Assembly (NCBI GenBank): GCA_963820055.1
Contig: CAWFYJ010000003.1
Location: forward strand, 955,764 to 1,019,763
Source of the DNA: RHKX01 sp963820055
GTDB lineage: Bacteria > Actinomycetota > Thermoleophilia > Solirubrobacterales > 70-9
Direction: 5' to 3'
Length of the DNA: 64,000 bases
Position numbers and translations under genes: made by a program. Of the stretch, positions 17,037-26,589 are shown piece by piece (the stretch's first letter is position 1; each line of letters begins with the position of its first letter). The notes beneath the pieces were generated by a model, which saw only the letters and a program-made list of their open reading frames with translations, did no database searches and was not told the DNA's origin.

Positions 17037-17807
17037 TCAGCGCAGAGCGCCCAAGTCCTCGTCGCTCAACTCGATGTCGAGAGCGGCGAGGTTTTCCCGG
17101 AGATGCTCGACCGAGAGCGTTCCCGGGATCGGCGCGACGCATGGCGAGCGTCGGAGCAGCCAGGCGAGCCTGATCTGATTCGGCGTCGCCTCGTGACGCT
17201 CGGCGATCTCCCGAAGGACGTCCTCGTCGCCGCCGGCAAGGGGAAAGAACGGGACGAAGGCGATCCCCTCCGACTCGCAGTGGTCGATCACGTCGTCGTG
17301 CTTGCGCTCGCCGAGTCCGTACTCGTTCTGGACGGCCGCGACCGGCAGCACCGAGCGCGCTGCTTCGATCTGCTCGACCGACACCTCGGAGACGCCGACG
17401 TTCCTGATCGTGCCGGCCTCGACGTATTCGCCGACGAGTTCCATCGTCGCCTCGATCGACTCGCCGGGCTGAGCCCGATGCAGGTACCAGAGGTCGATGG
17501 CGTCGGTCCGCAGTCGCCTGAGGCTCTCCTCGATCTCGGCGCGCAGCGTGTCGGGCTCGTTCGAGCGATACCCACCCTTGGTGGCGATCGTGACCCCCTC
17601 GGGAGCGGGCGACCACGTCGCGCCGATCGTGCGCTCACTGTCACCGTCGGTATAGAGGTAAGCCGTATCGATGAAGTCGAGTCCGGCGTCGATCGCCGCA
17701 TGGAGAAAGGAGCGGTTCGCCTCGCTGTCGGTGAGGCGGTTGGTGCCGAGCCCGACGCGGGTGACGGTCAGGTCTCCGATCGCAATGGTCCTGTTGATCG
17801 ATGTCAT
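17037..17807 (-). CDS. Aldo/keto reductase
   Basis: A 256-residue protein starting at an ATG preceded by GGAGA. The AKR barrel is clear: VTRVGLGTNRLTD, AAIDAGLDFIDTAYLYTDG (catalytic Asp and Tyr), IATKGGYRSN (Lys), LWYLHRAQPG (His) and IPGTLSVEHLRENLAALDIEL (NADPH-binding). The tetrad Asp/Tyr/Lys/His is intact. It is somewhat short at the N-terminus but complete. It probably reduces aldehydes or small ketones with NADPH; substrate unknown. Confidence 0.9.
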   Translation of the reverse strand: MTSINRTIAIGDLTVTRVGLGTNRLTDSEANRSFLHAAIDAGLDFIDTAYLYTDGDSERTIGATWSPAPEGVTIATKGGYRSNEPDTLRAEIEESLRRLRTDAIDLWYLHRAQPGESIEATMELVGEYVEAGTIRNVGVSEVSVEQIEAARSVLPVAAVQNEYGLGERKHDDVIDHCESEGIAFVPFFPLAGGDEDVLREIAERHEATPNQIRLAWLLRRSPCVAPIPGTLSVEHLRENLAALDIELSDEDLGALR

Positions 17808-17943
17808 GGGTCTCCGGGTTCCCTGCGGGCGGGCGGCAAAACAACCATCGGGTCCGTCCAGTTTGTATATAACCCTTGAAGAAAGGCACTCGCTGGAGCG
17901 GTGATCCGGCGGAACTCGCCACCTGACAAGGGGAGAAGACACG

Positions 17944-18660
17944 ATGAGGAAGCTTTTGATCTTCGGAGTCGCGGCAATCGCTGCGCTCGCGTTCGCGGGC
18001 AACGCCCAGGCGGCTACGTCGACCTCGGTTTCGGTGTACGACGACGTCCAGTTCGGCGGCACCGGCTTCTTCGTCGCCTTCGGTCAGGTCTTCTCCCGGA
18101 AGGACTCGTGCTCGGCCAATCGCAAGGTCAAGCTCGTCGCGAAGAAGAACGGCAAGGAGAAGGTGCTGGATGTCGGCAGGAGCAGCGCCGATGGCGCGAT
18201 CTCGGGCGGCTACCTGAGCGACCGCGCCGCCGGTGCCGCCCTCCGCTTCGTCGCGCCGAAGACGACGAGGTGCGACAGCGCCTCGGCGGGAGTTGTGGAG
18301 GAAATGCGGTCGCTTGCCCCCCAGAAGCGGAAGGCGACCGGCACGGCCGTGGCCGTCCTCGGAGCGAACGGCGACAAGCAGAACGGGGCCTTCGCCGGCT
18401 TGATCCTGCTCAGCCAGGGAAGCGGCAAGCTTCGCGGAATGCCGGTCCCCAAGTGCTTCGCCGATCGCAGGGTCTCCCTCTACGGCGACGGCAAGGTGCT
18501 CGACCACGGCAAGACTTCGCGGAACGGCACATGGGCCCAGCACCTGACCCTCTCCGAATCCCGGTCGATCTCCGAGTACAAGGTGAAGGTCGGGAAGGCG
18601 ACGGCGCCCGACGGCACGAAGTGCGCCCCGGGAAGCACGACGTTCTCAATCTCGGGCTGA
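17944..18660 (+). CDS. Secreted protein with two C-x-R-x-V-x-L domains
   Basis: A 238-residue protein with a signal peptide (cleavage after AQAA, about residue 24) and a strong ribosome site AGGGGAGAA. Two related units occur: SCSANRKVKLVAKKNGKEK...GRSSADGAISGGY (about 56-95) and KCFADRRVSLYGDGKVLDHG...TSRNGTW (about 178-205). Each has Cys, then R-[KR]-V-x-L and a T/S-x-x-G turn, as in the protein at 14130-14543. Function unknown; likely an exported beta-rich protein. It is divergent from the aldo/keto reductase, with TATATAA at 17868 as a possible promoter element. Confidence 0.7.
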   Translation: MRKLLIFGVAAIAALAFAGNAQAATSTSVSVYDDVQFGGTGFFVAFGQVFSRKDSCSANRKVKLVAKKNGKEKVLDVGRSSADGAISGGYLSDRAAGAALRFVAPKTTRCDSASAGVVEEMRSLAPQKRKATGTAVAVLGANGDKQNGAFAGLILLSQGSGKLRGMPVPKCFADRRVSLYGDGKVLDHGKTSRNGTWAQHLTLSESRSISEYKVKVGKATAPDGTKCAPGSTTFSISG

Positions 18661-18664
18661 GCGG

Positions 18665-19702
18665 CTAGCCGGCCGCCGGCGGTACCGCGGAGGCGCCGGG
18701 GTGGCCGCGGCGCGCGGCTTCCGCGGCCGCGCGCTCGAGGCCGCCGTGCTCGAGGGCGGCGGTCGGCGACTCGCCCTTCCAGACCACCCCTCCTCGACGG
18801 CGGCGGACGACCGCCCGCATCGACCCGCCGAGGTGCTCGAGGGCGCCGGCGACGTTGCGCCGCTCCCGCGGCAGCGGGACGGGCAGCACGTGGGATGCAC
18901 CGCGCGGGGCGGTCCCCTCGATCTCGACGATCCAGCGGGCGCTGCGGCCGCGGAGGAGCCAGCGCTCGTCACTGACGTCGGCGACGACCGGTGATGTGAC
19001 CGGGTTGCCGAGTCGCAATCGCTCGCCCGACGGAAGGGCGACGACGATCGCGGTGACCTCCGTTCGCAGCGGACCCGAATGGATCTCGCCGCCTGCGAAG
19101 GCGACGCACACCCGCTCGTCCTCGAACCCCTGCGCCTGCCCCCACCACCAGGCGTCGGGAAAGCCGCCCCTCCCCCAGTTCTTCTCGGCGTAGACCTGCC
19201 AGCCGCTCAGATCCCACGTATCGCCGCCGACGTACGCGACTCCCTCGGCGCGCCCGCCGAGCAGCCAGGGATGCCAGTACTGGTTCAGCGCCGGCACCGA
19301 CTGGAACCAGCTCGAACCTCCGAACGGCCCGCGCCCCCAGGGCCTACCGTCGGCGACGGTTACGTCGAGACGGGCGTCTTCGCCGAGGTCGACGCGGAGG
19401 CGGCCGGCCGTGCCGTCGAAGGCGTCGCCGGCTCGGGCGCCGAGCCGGTCCCCGTCGGCGGAGCCCTCCGGGTGCTCGACGGCGCGCAGGAAACCCGTCG
19501 GATGGGTCGCGAGGCCGAGCGTCGACCAGTAGCCGTCGTCGGCACGGTTGACACCGCAGAGGGCGATCAGGACGCGGCCGTCCCCGCGGGGAGCCGTGAA
19601 GCGCCAGAAGTAGCCCTCCATCCGCACCCCCGGATGGGCGGCGAGCTGATCGCCCCAGGGCAGGTCAGCGCCGGTCCCCCGATATCGATCGATCAGACCC
19701 AC
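18665..19702 (-). CDS. Tocopherol-cyclase-like protein
   Basis: A 345-residue protein. MEGYFWRFTAP near the N-terminus, WFQSVPALNQYWHPWLLGG, and especially WQVYAEKNWGRGGFPDAWWW followed by GQAQGF are the hallmarks of the tocopherol cyclase (VTE1) superfamily. In plants and cyanobacteria the enzyme closes the chromanol ring of vitamin E; actinobacterial homologues are uncharacterised and probably act on another prenylated or lipid substrate, since no tocopherol pathway gene is near. Total length and motif order fit. It converges with the preceding secreted-protein gene (4 bp gap). Confidence 0.8.
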   Translation of the reverse strand: MGLIDRYRGTGADLPWGDQLAAHPGVRMEGYFWRFTAPRGDGRVLIALCGVNRADDGYWSTLGLATHPTGFLRAVEHPEGSADGDRLGARAGDAFDGTAGRLRVDLGEDARLDVTVADGRPWGRGPFGGSSWFQSVPALNQYWHPWLLGGRAEGVAYVGGDTWDLSGWQVYAEKNWGRGGFPDAWWWGQAQGFEDERVCVAFAGGEIHSGPLRTEVTAIVVALPSGERLRLGNPVTSPVVADVSDERWLLRGRSARWIVEIEGTAPRGASHVLPVPLPRERRNVAGALEHLGGSMRAVVRRRRGGVVWKGESPTAALEHGGLERAAAEAARRGHPGASAVPPAAG

Positions 19703-19822
19703 GGGCTCAGTCTGCCCGATCGGCTAGGGCCCGGGCAGCAGCCCTAGGGCCGCGGGTGCGGGAATGAAACGTCCCGTATCGGGTAGTGCCCGGTGATACC
19801 CAATCTGAAGGAGCGCCACCGA

Positions 19823-20149
19823 ATGGCACAGACGAAGGCAGACCGAAGCGCCGCGGCCAAGAAGGCCGCGGCCACGCGCAAGCGGAATGAAGCGAAGAAG
19901 CAGGCCGAGGCGAGCGCCCGAGGCAAGAAGGCCGCAGCCACCCGCAAGGGCAAGCAGGCGGCATCGAACGCACGCAGCAGCAAGGCGACGGCCTCCCGGC
20001 AGGGCAAGGCCGCAAAGGCGGGCGCTGCCGACACCAAGGACGCCGCCGGCTCGACGGTGAACAACCTCGTGTCGGCCGCGAAGTCGGCTGGTGATGCCGC
20101 GCTCGAGGCCGGCAAGTCGGTGGCCTCGAAGGTTCGCGGGGGCCGCTGA
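19823..20149 (+). CDS. Histone-H1-like Lys/Ala-rich protein
   Basis: A 108-residue basic protein with tandem KKAAATRK units (SAAAKKAAATRKRNEAKK and ARGKKAAATRKGKQA) and a less basic C-terminal helix (STVNNLVSAAKSAGDAALEAG). Composition and repeats resemble bacterial H1-like nucleoid proteins and the C-terminal tails of actinobacterial HU/Lsr2-like proteins. It likely binds DNA or RNA non-specifically. AAGGAG lies eight bases before the ATG at 19823; an upstream ATG at 19793 is less likely. Confidence 0.7.
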   Translation: MAQTKADRSAAAKKAAATRKRNEAKKQAEASARGKKAAATRKGKQAASNARSSKATASRQGKAAKAGAADTKDAAGSTVNNLVSAAKSAGDAALEAGKSVASKVRGGR

Positions 20150-20220
20150 CCGAAGCGGATCGCAGCAGCGGCGGCGGGACGACTCCGTCGCCGCGCCGGC
20201 GATCCCCAGTGACCCGGTCC

Positions 20221-20808
20221 CTAGCTCCCGTAGGGGTCGCGCGGCGAACGATCATCCGAGAGCGTCTCCCGCGAACGGGTGACGAGAATCTCGATCGCGT
20301 CGGCGAGGTGGATCTCGGCGATGTTGTAGTCGCCGCGCTCGACCCGGAGCTTGTGCGCCTCGAGCAGGACGTCGGCGTGGGTGTGCCCCGCCGGCGGCTC
20401 GAAGCGATACGAGGCGAGCTCGATCAGCAGCCCGAGTGGATCCTTGAAGTAGATCGAGTCCATGAAGCCGCGGTCCTTGACGCCGCTGTGCTCGATCCCG
20501 CGCTCGTCGAGGCGCTCGACCGCCTGCCGGAACGTCGCCTGCGACACCGCGAACGCGAGGTGATGGACGCAGCCCGGATCCATCGGCGTCCGCTCGCCGT
20601 CGCCGGTCCGCTCCTCGTTGGTGAAGATCGTGATCAGCCGGCCGTCGCCCGGATCGAAGTAGAGATGGCTCTCCGCCTCGTTGTCGAGGTTGGGTTGCTC
20701 GAACACGAACGGCATCCCGAGCACGCCCTCCCAGAAGTCAATCGATGTCTGCCGGTCGGTGCCGGTCAGCGTGATGTGGTGGACGCCCTGGCTCTGGAGC
20801 TTGCGCAT
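20221..20808 (-). CDS. VOC-superfamily dioxygenase/glyoxalase-like protein
   Basis: A 195-residue protein with one pair of VOC modules: GVHHITLTGTDRQTSIDFWEG at the N-terminus (His metal ligand), CVHHLAFAVSQATFRQAVERL in the middle (second His) and DSIYFKDPLGLLIELASYRF (Glu ligand). An unusual C-terminal extension (about residues 145-195) ends with a helix DYNIAEIHLADAIEIL. The Fe/Zn-site residues look intact, so it may be an extradiol dioxygenase-like or glyoxalase-like enzyme. Substrate unknown. Confidence 0.82.
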   Translation of the reverse strand: MRKLQSQGVHHITLTGTDRQTSIDFWEGVLGMPFVFEQPNLDNEAESHLYFDPGDGRLITIFTNEERTGDGERTPMDPGCVHHLAFAVSQATFRQAVERLDERGIEHSGVKDRGFMDSIYFKDPLGLLIELASYRFEPPAGHTHADVLLEAHKLRVERGDYNIAEIHLADAIEILVTRSRETLSDDRSPRDPYGS

Positions 20809-20894
20809 GGCTGAAACCTAACGACCCCGGCGCTCGGCCACTGACCCGACTCGAGTGACGCGAGATCTCTCGCCGCGGTCTACGCTCATCTCTC

Positions 20895-23460
20895 GTGCTC
20901 GTCCGGGCAGCCCTGACAACGCTTGCGGCAACCGCATCGATCCTCGCATCGACCGCGCTGGACGCTCCCGATCCGGCTGCGGCGGCGCGGACGTACTCCT
21001 ACGACACGCCGGTGCTGAAGACGTCGCCCTGGCCGGCGATGCGTCGCGACCGCCGCAACACGGGTTCCTCGCCGATCCGCGCGAAGCTCGACCCGAACGC
21101 GAGCCCGTGGAAGTTCCGGACCGGCAAGGGCGTCTTCTCGACCCCGGTCATCGACGGCCACGACACCGCCTACTTCGGGTCGGCCGATCGCAACTTCTAC
21201 GCGGTCGGCCGCGACGGTGACATGCGCTGGAAGCTCCGGACCGGCGAGATCATCGACTCGGCCGGCACCCTGGGCGCCCCCGATCCGCAAGCCGGCGGCC
21301 CGACGCTCACCTTCGGCTCCGCGGACGAGCACATCTACCGCCTTCGCGACCCCGAGCGCCGCGACCTCAGCCCGCCGGCAGCGGATCGTCTGGCGGTTCA
21401 AGACGTTCAAGCCGCCGCAAGGCGGGCAGATCGTCAACTGGTGGGAGGGCAACGTCGTGATCGGCCCCGGCGGGACCCTCTATGCGGGCAACACCGGCGG
21501 TGGGATGTACGCGATCAGCCCCCAGGGCGACGAGCTCTGGAACGCCCCGACCGGTAACTCGGTCTGGTCCGCGGCCGCGATCGACGACGCCGGGCGGGTC
21601 TTCTTCGGCTCGGTTGACGCCTTCCTCTACGGCATTGACTCCGCGGGCTCGCCGCTCTGGAACCGACTGACGATCGGCTTCAACGCGTCCTCGGCCGCGA
21701 TCGGCAGCGACGGCACGGTCTACATCGGCTCCTTCGATCACGACCTCTACGCGCTCGACCCGGCGACCGGCGCCGTCAAGTGGAAGTTCGAGACGGGCGA
21801 CCACATCTATCCGTCGGCGGCGCTCGAGGAGAACGCGAGCGGGGAGACGACCGCGATCTACACGGCCTCCGCGGACGGCTCGATCTACAAGCTCGACACC
21901 GACGGCAACCTGATCTGGCGCTACGACACCGGTGCTCCGATCCGATCCTCGCCGGTCCTCGGGCACGCGCCGAAGGGCGAGTCGGGCCGGATCCTCTACG
22001 TCGGTTCCTCCGACGGTTCGCTCTACGCGATCGACACCGCCGACGGTACCCGCCGCTGGTCCTACGACACGACCCCGCGCGGGCCGGTTCTGCATGACCG
22101 GAACGACCTCAACTCCAGCCCGGCTCTCGGTCGCAGCGGGATCTGGATCGGCGGCGAGTCCGGCTACCTCTACCACGTGCCCTACGACTACTGCCTGGGC
22201 CCCGGCCGTACCGACGACCGCTGCAACGACGACCCGGGCGAGAAGTTCGGCGACGAGGTGACCCGGACGATGCCGGTGACCGCCGGCGGCACGACCGAGC
22301 CCGGGGGCTACTCGCGGCGCCTGCCGACCGCGACGACGATCACCTCCCGCCTGGTCGTTCGCCGCAACGGTGAGACGCGCGACGTCCGGATGGTCCCCTC
22401 TCCGGATGCGAAGTCGCTCGTCGCGAGCGTCAAGCCGGCGTTCCCGTTCGACGCACAGCTGTCCGCCGACGGTCGCGACCTCCACATCGTGCCTCGCGGG
22501 TTCCTTCGCGCCGACACCCGCTACAGGATCGACCTCGCCGGCGACTACACCGGCGACGGCAGCGGATCGTTCTCCGATCGGATCGAATTCCGGACCCGGA
22601 AGCGAAATGCCGCGAAGCTGCCGCTTCGCACCGGTCCGAATCGCGTCGGCGCCTTCAACCTGCGGCGCCTGTCGCTGCCGCTGCCATCGCTGTTGCCCTC
22701 GGTGAACCAGATCGGCTTCGACAGCTACGACTGGATCGCGGGCACGCTCGACCGCACCAACAACGGCGATCGCGGGCGACTCCTCCTCTGGGTGATCGGC
22801 TCCCGCGAGCGCGGTGGTCGCCGGGTGGCCGACCCCGCGAGCGAGTTCGCGTTCCCGCTGACCGGCCGCTACGTCGGCGACTCGGTGATCCTCGACCAGC
22901 GCAGCTTCTCCCTGTTGTTCACGTTCGGCCGGGTGCCGCTCGAGGAGCTCGGGTTCCGCGGCAGCCTCGACCCCTCGCGGACGATGCGACCGGGCGCATC
23001 GGTCTACGGCGAGGTCGACTGTCCCGCGGTCCCCAACCTCGGCCCGCTTCTGATCGTCGCCGGGCTCTGCAACACCGAGAACAAGCTGATCGCGTCCGGC
23101 ACCTACCTGACGAGTGGCTACCACGGCCCGGCCAACCGGCGCCCCGACGGCGTCGGCATCGGCGACGTCGCGCTGAACCGGCCGACGGCGACGACGGACG
23201 GATCGGTCTCGGTCGACCTCCGGCTCGCCGAAGGAGCCGACCTCGGCGCCGATCAACACACGGCCGACGTGATGTTGGTCGACCCGGCCTCGGGCAGACC
23301 GCTGCCGCTCGACTACAACGGGTTGACCACGCTGCGGAAGAGCGGCGGACGGATCACCGGAATCGATCTCCGCCTTCCGGCCGGAACCGAGCTACCCGCA
23401 AAGCTGCGGGCCTACGTGATCGCCGACGTCTTCCCGATCGGCACCCGCACTCTCCGCTGA
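20895..23460 (+). CDS. Secreted PQQ-type beta-propeller protein, frame-broken
   Basis: Signal-peptide-bearing N-terminus (GTG start, no ribosome site), then repeated blades of the YVG-x-x-DGSLYAIDTADG type (for example TVYIGSFDHDLYALDPATG and RILYVGSSDGSLYAIDTADG), followed from about residue 460 by an Ig-like domain (FLRADTRYRIDLAGDYTGDG) and a long C-terminal region. The frame breaks at the CCCC run 21350-21353: removing one C joins HIYRLRDP to SAATSARRQRIVWRFKTF, giving about 854 residues. Such propellers are extracytoplasmic scaffolds or sugar/quinone binders; activity is not predictable. Confidence 0.82.
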
Positions 23461-23475
23461 GCGCGGCCGCGCCGC

Positions 23476-24846
23476 CTACTTGGCGACGCGGATCAGCTTC
23501 TTGTTGACGAACTCGTCCATCCCGTACTTGCCCATCTCGCGGCCGAAGCCGGAGCGCTTGACGCCGCCGAACGGAAGCTCGGCGCCGTCGAGGCCGACGC
23601 CGTTGACGAACACCATGCCGGTGTCGAGCTTGTCGGCGATGCGAATGGCCTGGTCGGGATCGTCGGTGAACACGTAGGAGCCGAGCCCGAACGGGGTGTC
23701 GTTGGCGACCTCGATCGCCTCCTCCTCGGAGCTGACCCTGTAGACGCTCGCGACAGGTCCGAAGAACTCCTCGCGGTAGGCGTCGTTGTCGGGGGTGATG
23801 CCGGTCAGCACCGTGCTCGGGAAGTAGTTGTCCTTCCGCTCCCCGCCGACGGCGACCTCGGCCCCCTGGGCGATCGCCCGGTCGAGCTGGTCCTGGAGGC
23901 GCTCGGCGGCGGTCGTCGACGAGAGCGGGCCGATCTCGGCGTCCTCCGACGTCGGGTCGGCGGGCTCAGCGGCCGACATCTGCTCCGTGAACTTCGCGAG
24001 GAAGTCGTCGTAGAGCTCGTCGGCGACGATGAACCGCTTCGCCGCGTTGCACGACTGGCCCGTGTTGTCGAGGCGGGCGCCGACCGCGGCCTCGACGGCC
24101 TCGTCGAGATCGTCGGTGCCGAGCAGGATGAACGGATCAGAACCGCCGAGCTCGAGCACGACCTTCTTGAGGTTGCGCCCGGCGATCTCGGCGACGGCAG
24201 CGCCGGCGCGCTCGGAGCCGGTCAACGACACGGCGCGGACGCGCGGGTCGGCGATCACGTCGGCGATCTGGTCGTTCGTGGCGAGGATCGTCTGGTACGC
24301 GCCGGCCGGGAACCCGGCGTCGTCGTACATCTGCTGGATCGCCGCGGCCGACTCCGGGCACTGCGGGGCGGGCTTGAGCAGGATCGTGTTGCCGACGATC
24401 AGGTTCGGACCCGCGAAGCGAGCCACCTGGTAGTAGGGGAAGTTCCAGGGCATGATCCCGAGCAGCGGGCCCATCGAGGTCCGGCGGATCAGCGCGCTGC
24501 CTTCACCGGCGAGGAGGTCGATCGGCTCGTCGGCCAGGAACTCCTCGGCGTTGTCGGCGTAGTAGCCGTAGATGTCGCCGCAGAAGTCGACCTCGGCGAG
24601 GGCCTGCTCCATCGGCTTGCCCATCTCCTTGACGGCGATGGCAGCCAGCGTCTCGCGGCGCTCGAGGTGCATGTCGGCGACCTTCTGGATCATCGCCGCA
24701 CGCTCGGCGACGGTGGTCGACTGCGACCACGTCCGGTGCGCCTCGTCGGCGCTGCCGATCGCGGAGTCGAGCTCCTGGTCGGAGATCTCCGGGTACTCCT
24801 GGACCTTCTCCCCGGTGGCCGGGTTGACGACTGCGTAGCTGCTCAT
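23476..24846 (-). CDS. NAD(P)+-dependent succinate-semialdehyde dehydrogenase
   Basis: A 456-residue aldehyde dehydrogenase of the compact SSADH type (GabD1-like). GIMPWNFPYYQVARFAGPNL, VVLELGGSDPF (Glu232) and NTGQSCNAAKRF (catalytic Cys266) are present, and the C-terminal ELPFGGVKRSGFGREMGKYG motif is intact. It would oxidise succinate semialdehyde to succinate in GABA or related catabolism. GGAGAGCAAG precedes the ATG. It is divergent from the aldose epimerase gene with 99 bp between starts. Confidence 0.92.
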   Translation of the reverse strand: MSSYAVVNPATGEKVQEYPEISDQELDSAIGSADEAHRTWSQSTTVAERAAMIQKVADMHLERRETLAAIAVKEMGKPMEQALAEVDFCGDIYGYYADNAEEFLADEPIDLLAGEGSALIRRTSMGPLLGIMPWNFPYYQVARFAGPNLIVGNTILLKPAPQCPESAAAIQQMYDDAGFPAGAYQTILATNDQIADVIADPRVRAVSLTGSERAGAAVAEIAGRNLKKVVLELGGSDPFILLGTDDLDEAVEAAVGARLDNTGQSCNAAKRFIVADELYDDFLAKFTEQMSAAEPADPTSEDAEIGPLSSTTAAERLQDQLDRAIAQGAEVAVGGERKDNYFPSTVLTGITPDNDAYREEFFGPVASVYRVSSEEEAIEVANDTPFGLGSYVFTDDPDQAIRIADKLDTGMVFVNGVGLDGAELPFGGVKRSGFGREMGKYGMDEFVNKKLIRVAK

Positions 24847-24945
24847 CTTGCTCTCCTCGTGGTGCTGGTCGAAATGCGGCTCGACGCATTTTCGGGGTGC
24901 ACACCGCAGGCTACCCGCTGAGTGTTGCGACCATAGGGTGACCGC

Positions 24946-25863
24946 GTGGAAGACCGGAAGACACGCATTCTCGAGATCGGTTCCGACGACGGGCTGATCG
25001 CCTCCTTCGCGCCCGACGCCGGCATGGTCTGCTGCTCGCTGACCCACCGGGGCGAGCAGGTGCTCGGCCTGCGCGGCGGACTCGACGCCTACATCGAGAA
25101 GCGCTCGACGATGGGCATTCCGCTCCTCCACCCCTGGGCCAACCGGCTCGCACGAAGGCAGTTCGAGGTGGCCGGACGCGAGGTCGACGTCGGCGCGGCC
25201 GGCCCGCCGCCGAAGCTCGACGGAAACGGCCTTCCGATCCACGGCCTGATGACGGCGGCACCGGGGTGGGAGGCTCGCAGCGAGGAGACGGCGGACGGCG
25301 GCCGGATCGTGGCGAGCTTCCAGTTCGACGGCGCCCTCGCCGCGGGGTTCCCGTTTCCCCACTCGCTCACGCTCGTCGCGGAGGTCGCCGCGATCGAGCT
25401 GCGGATCGAGTTGTCCGTCCTCGCCGACGCCGGGAGCGAAGTGCCGATCGCCTTCGGGTTCCATCCCTACCTCGCGATGCCCGGGGTTCCCCGGCGGCAG
25501 TGGGAGGTCAGCGTTCCCGTTGAGACGGGCCTGCCCCTCGACGAGCGCGGTCTGCCGACCGGCGATCGCGTCACCGTCGAGGCGATCCGGGGGCCGCTCG
25601 GCGACCGAACCTTCGACGATGCCTTCGTCGCACCCTCCGCGGGCGAGCCGTTCCGCCTCAGCGGCGGAGGCCGTTCTATCGAGATGACCTTCGACCGCGG
25701 CTTTCCGTTCGCCCAGCTTTACGCGCCGCCCGGCGAGGAGCTGCTCGCCTGGGAGCCGATGACCGCTCCCACGAACGCGCTGGTCAGCGGCGACGACCTG
25801 CGGGTGATCGCCGCGGGCCAGAGCCACCGGGCGGCGTTCACGGTCACGGTCGGCGACGGCTGA
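24946..25863 (+). CDS. Aldose 1-epimerase family protein
   Basis: A 305-residue GalM-like beta-sandwich protein. LHPWANRLARRQFEVAGREV, GLPIHGLMTAAPGW (catalytic His), FPFPHSLTLVAEV, FGFHPYLAMPG (second His) and LAWEPMTAPTNAL (catalytic Glu) give the family's residues in order. It interconverts sugar anomers or acts on hexose-6-phosphates (the YeaD subgroup is not excluded). Starts at GTG 24946. Confidence 0.9.
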   Translation: MEDRKTRILEIGSDDGLIASFAPDAGMVCCSLTHRGEQVLGLRGGLDAYIEKRSTMGIPLLHPWANRLARRQFEVAGREVDVGAAGPPPKLDGNGLPIHGLMTAAPGWEARSEETADGGRIVASFQFDGALAAGFPFPHSLTLVAEVAAIELRIELSVLADAGSEVPIAFGFHPYLAMPGVPRRQWEVSVPVETGLPLDERGLPTGDRVTVEAIRGPLGDRTFDDAFVAPSAGEPFRLSGGGRSIEMTFDRGFPFAQLYAPPGEELLAWEPMTAPTNALVSGDDLRVIAAGQSHRAAFTVTVGDG

Positions 25864-25871
25864 GGCCGCCC

Positions 25872-26555
25872 TCAGACTCCGCGCTCGGGGTTCTGGATCC
25901 GGTCGATGCCGTCGGCGAGGCCGGCGAGCATCTCCTCGCGGACCCGGAGCTTCGTGGCGTGATGCGCCGTCATGTCGATGCGGGCTAGCTGCCTCGCGGA
26001 CTCCGTCGCGGTTCCCAGGACCTGCTCGGGCGCGACGACGGTGTCAAAGAAGCCCGCCGCCTCGGCCGCTTCCGGGTCGAGGATCGCGCCGGTGATCGTG
26101 CAGCGGTCGAAGGCGGGCGGCGTCAGCCGATGGCGGGCCAGCGCGATTCCGAAGTAGGGCATCGTCAGGCCGATCGCAACCTCGTTGAGGCCGATCTTGA
26201 AGCCGCCTGCTGCGCCGACCCGGTGATCGGCTGAGAGGAGCAGGAAGGCTCCCATCGCCATCGCGTTGCCGTTGCAGGCGACGACGATCGGGCGCGGGAA
26301 CCGCAGCATCCGCTCGGAGGTGCGGGCTCCCGCGGCGAGCATGGTCGGCCAGTCGTCGCTGCGCAGGTCGAAACCCGCCGAGAAGGTCCGCTCACGGCCC
26401 GTCATCACAACGACCGCCTCGTCGCTCTCGGCCTGGTCGAGACGCCCGTTGATCGAGGCGAGCATCTCCGCCGAGAGGGCGTTGACCTTCCCGTCGTCGA
26501 GGGTGATCGTCGCGATGCCGTCGTTCAGTTCGTAAGTCGTGAGTTGATCGCTCAT
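25872..26555 (-). CDS. Enoyl-CoA hydratase/isomerase family protein
   Basis: A 227-residue crotonase. Typical landmarks: VVVMTGRERTFSAGFDLRS (oxyanion-hole strand), PIVVACNGNAMAMGAFLLLSADHRVG (second oxyanion and trimer contacts), and IGLNEVAIGLTMPYFGIALA. The Glu residues of classic hydratases are replaced by Met/Leu around GNAMAMGAFL, so hydration activity is doubtful and isomerase or another crotonase role is possible. Short for the family but complete. It is divergent from the thioesterase gene. Confidence 0.85.
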   Translation of the reverse strand: MSDQLTTYELNDGIATITLDDGKVNALSAEMLASINGRLDQAESDEAVVVMTGRERTFSAGFDLRSDDWPTMLAAGARTSERMLRFPRPIVVACNGNAMAMGAFLLLSADHRVGAAGGFKIGLNEVAIGLTMPYFGIALARHRLTPPAFDRCTITGAILDPEAAEAAGFFDTVVAPEQVLGTATESARQLARIDMTAHHATKLRVREEMLAGLADGIDRIQNPERGV

Positions 26556-26589
26556 GCCGGGAGCCTATGCGGTGACTAGGGTCCCGCCG

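Noticed and set aside
17901..18668. Alternative plus-strand frame over the secreted two-domain gene
   Set aside because: The frame at 17944 has a signal peptide, ribosome site and repeated domain; the alternative is Arg/Gly-rich noise.
19776..19800. GTATC...GATAC near-palindrome upstream of the histone-like gene
   Set aside because: Only the outer five bases pair; the interior does not, so I do not call an operator.
21367..23259. Long antisense frame opposite the beta-propeller gene
   Set aside because: Same GC-driven artefact; the plus-strand gene has clear blade repeats.
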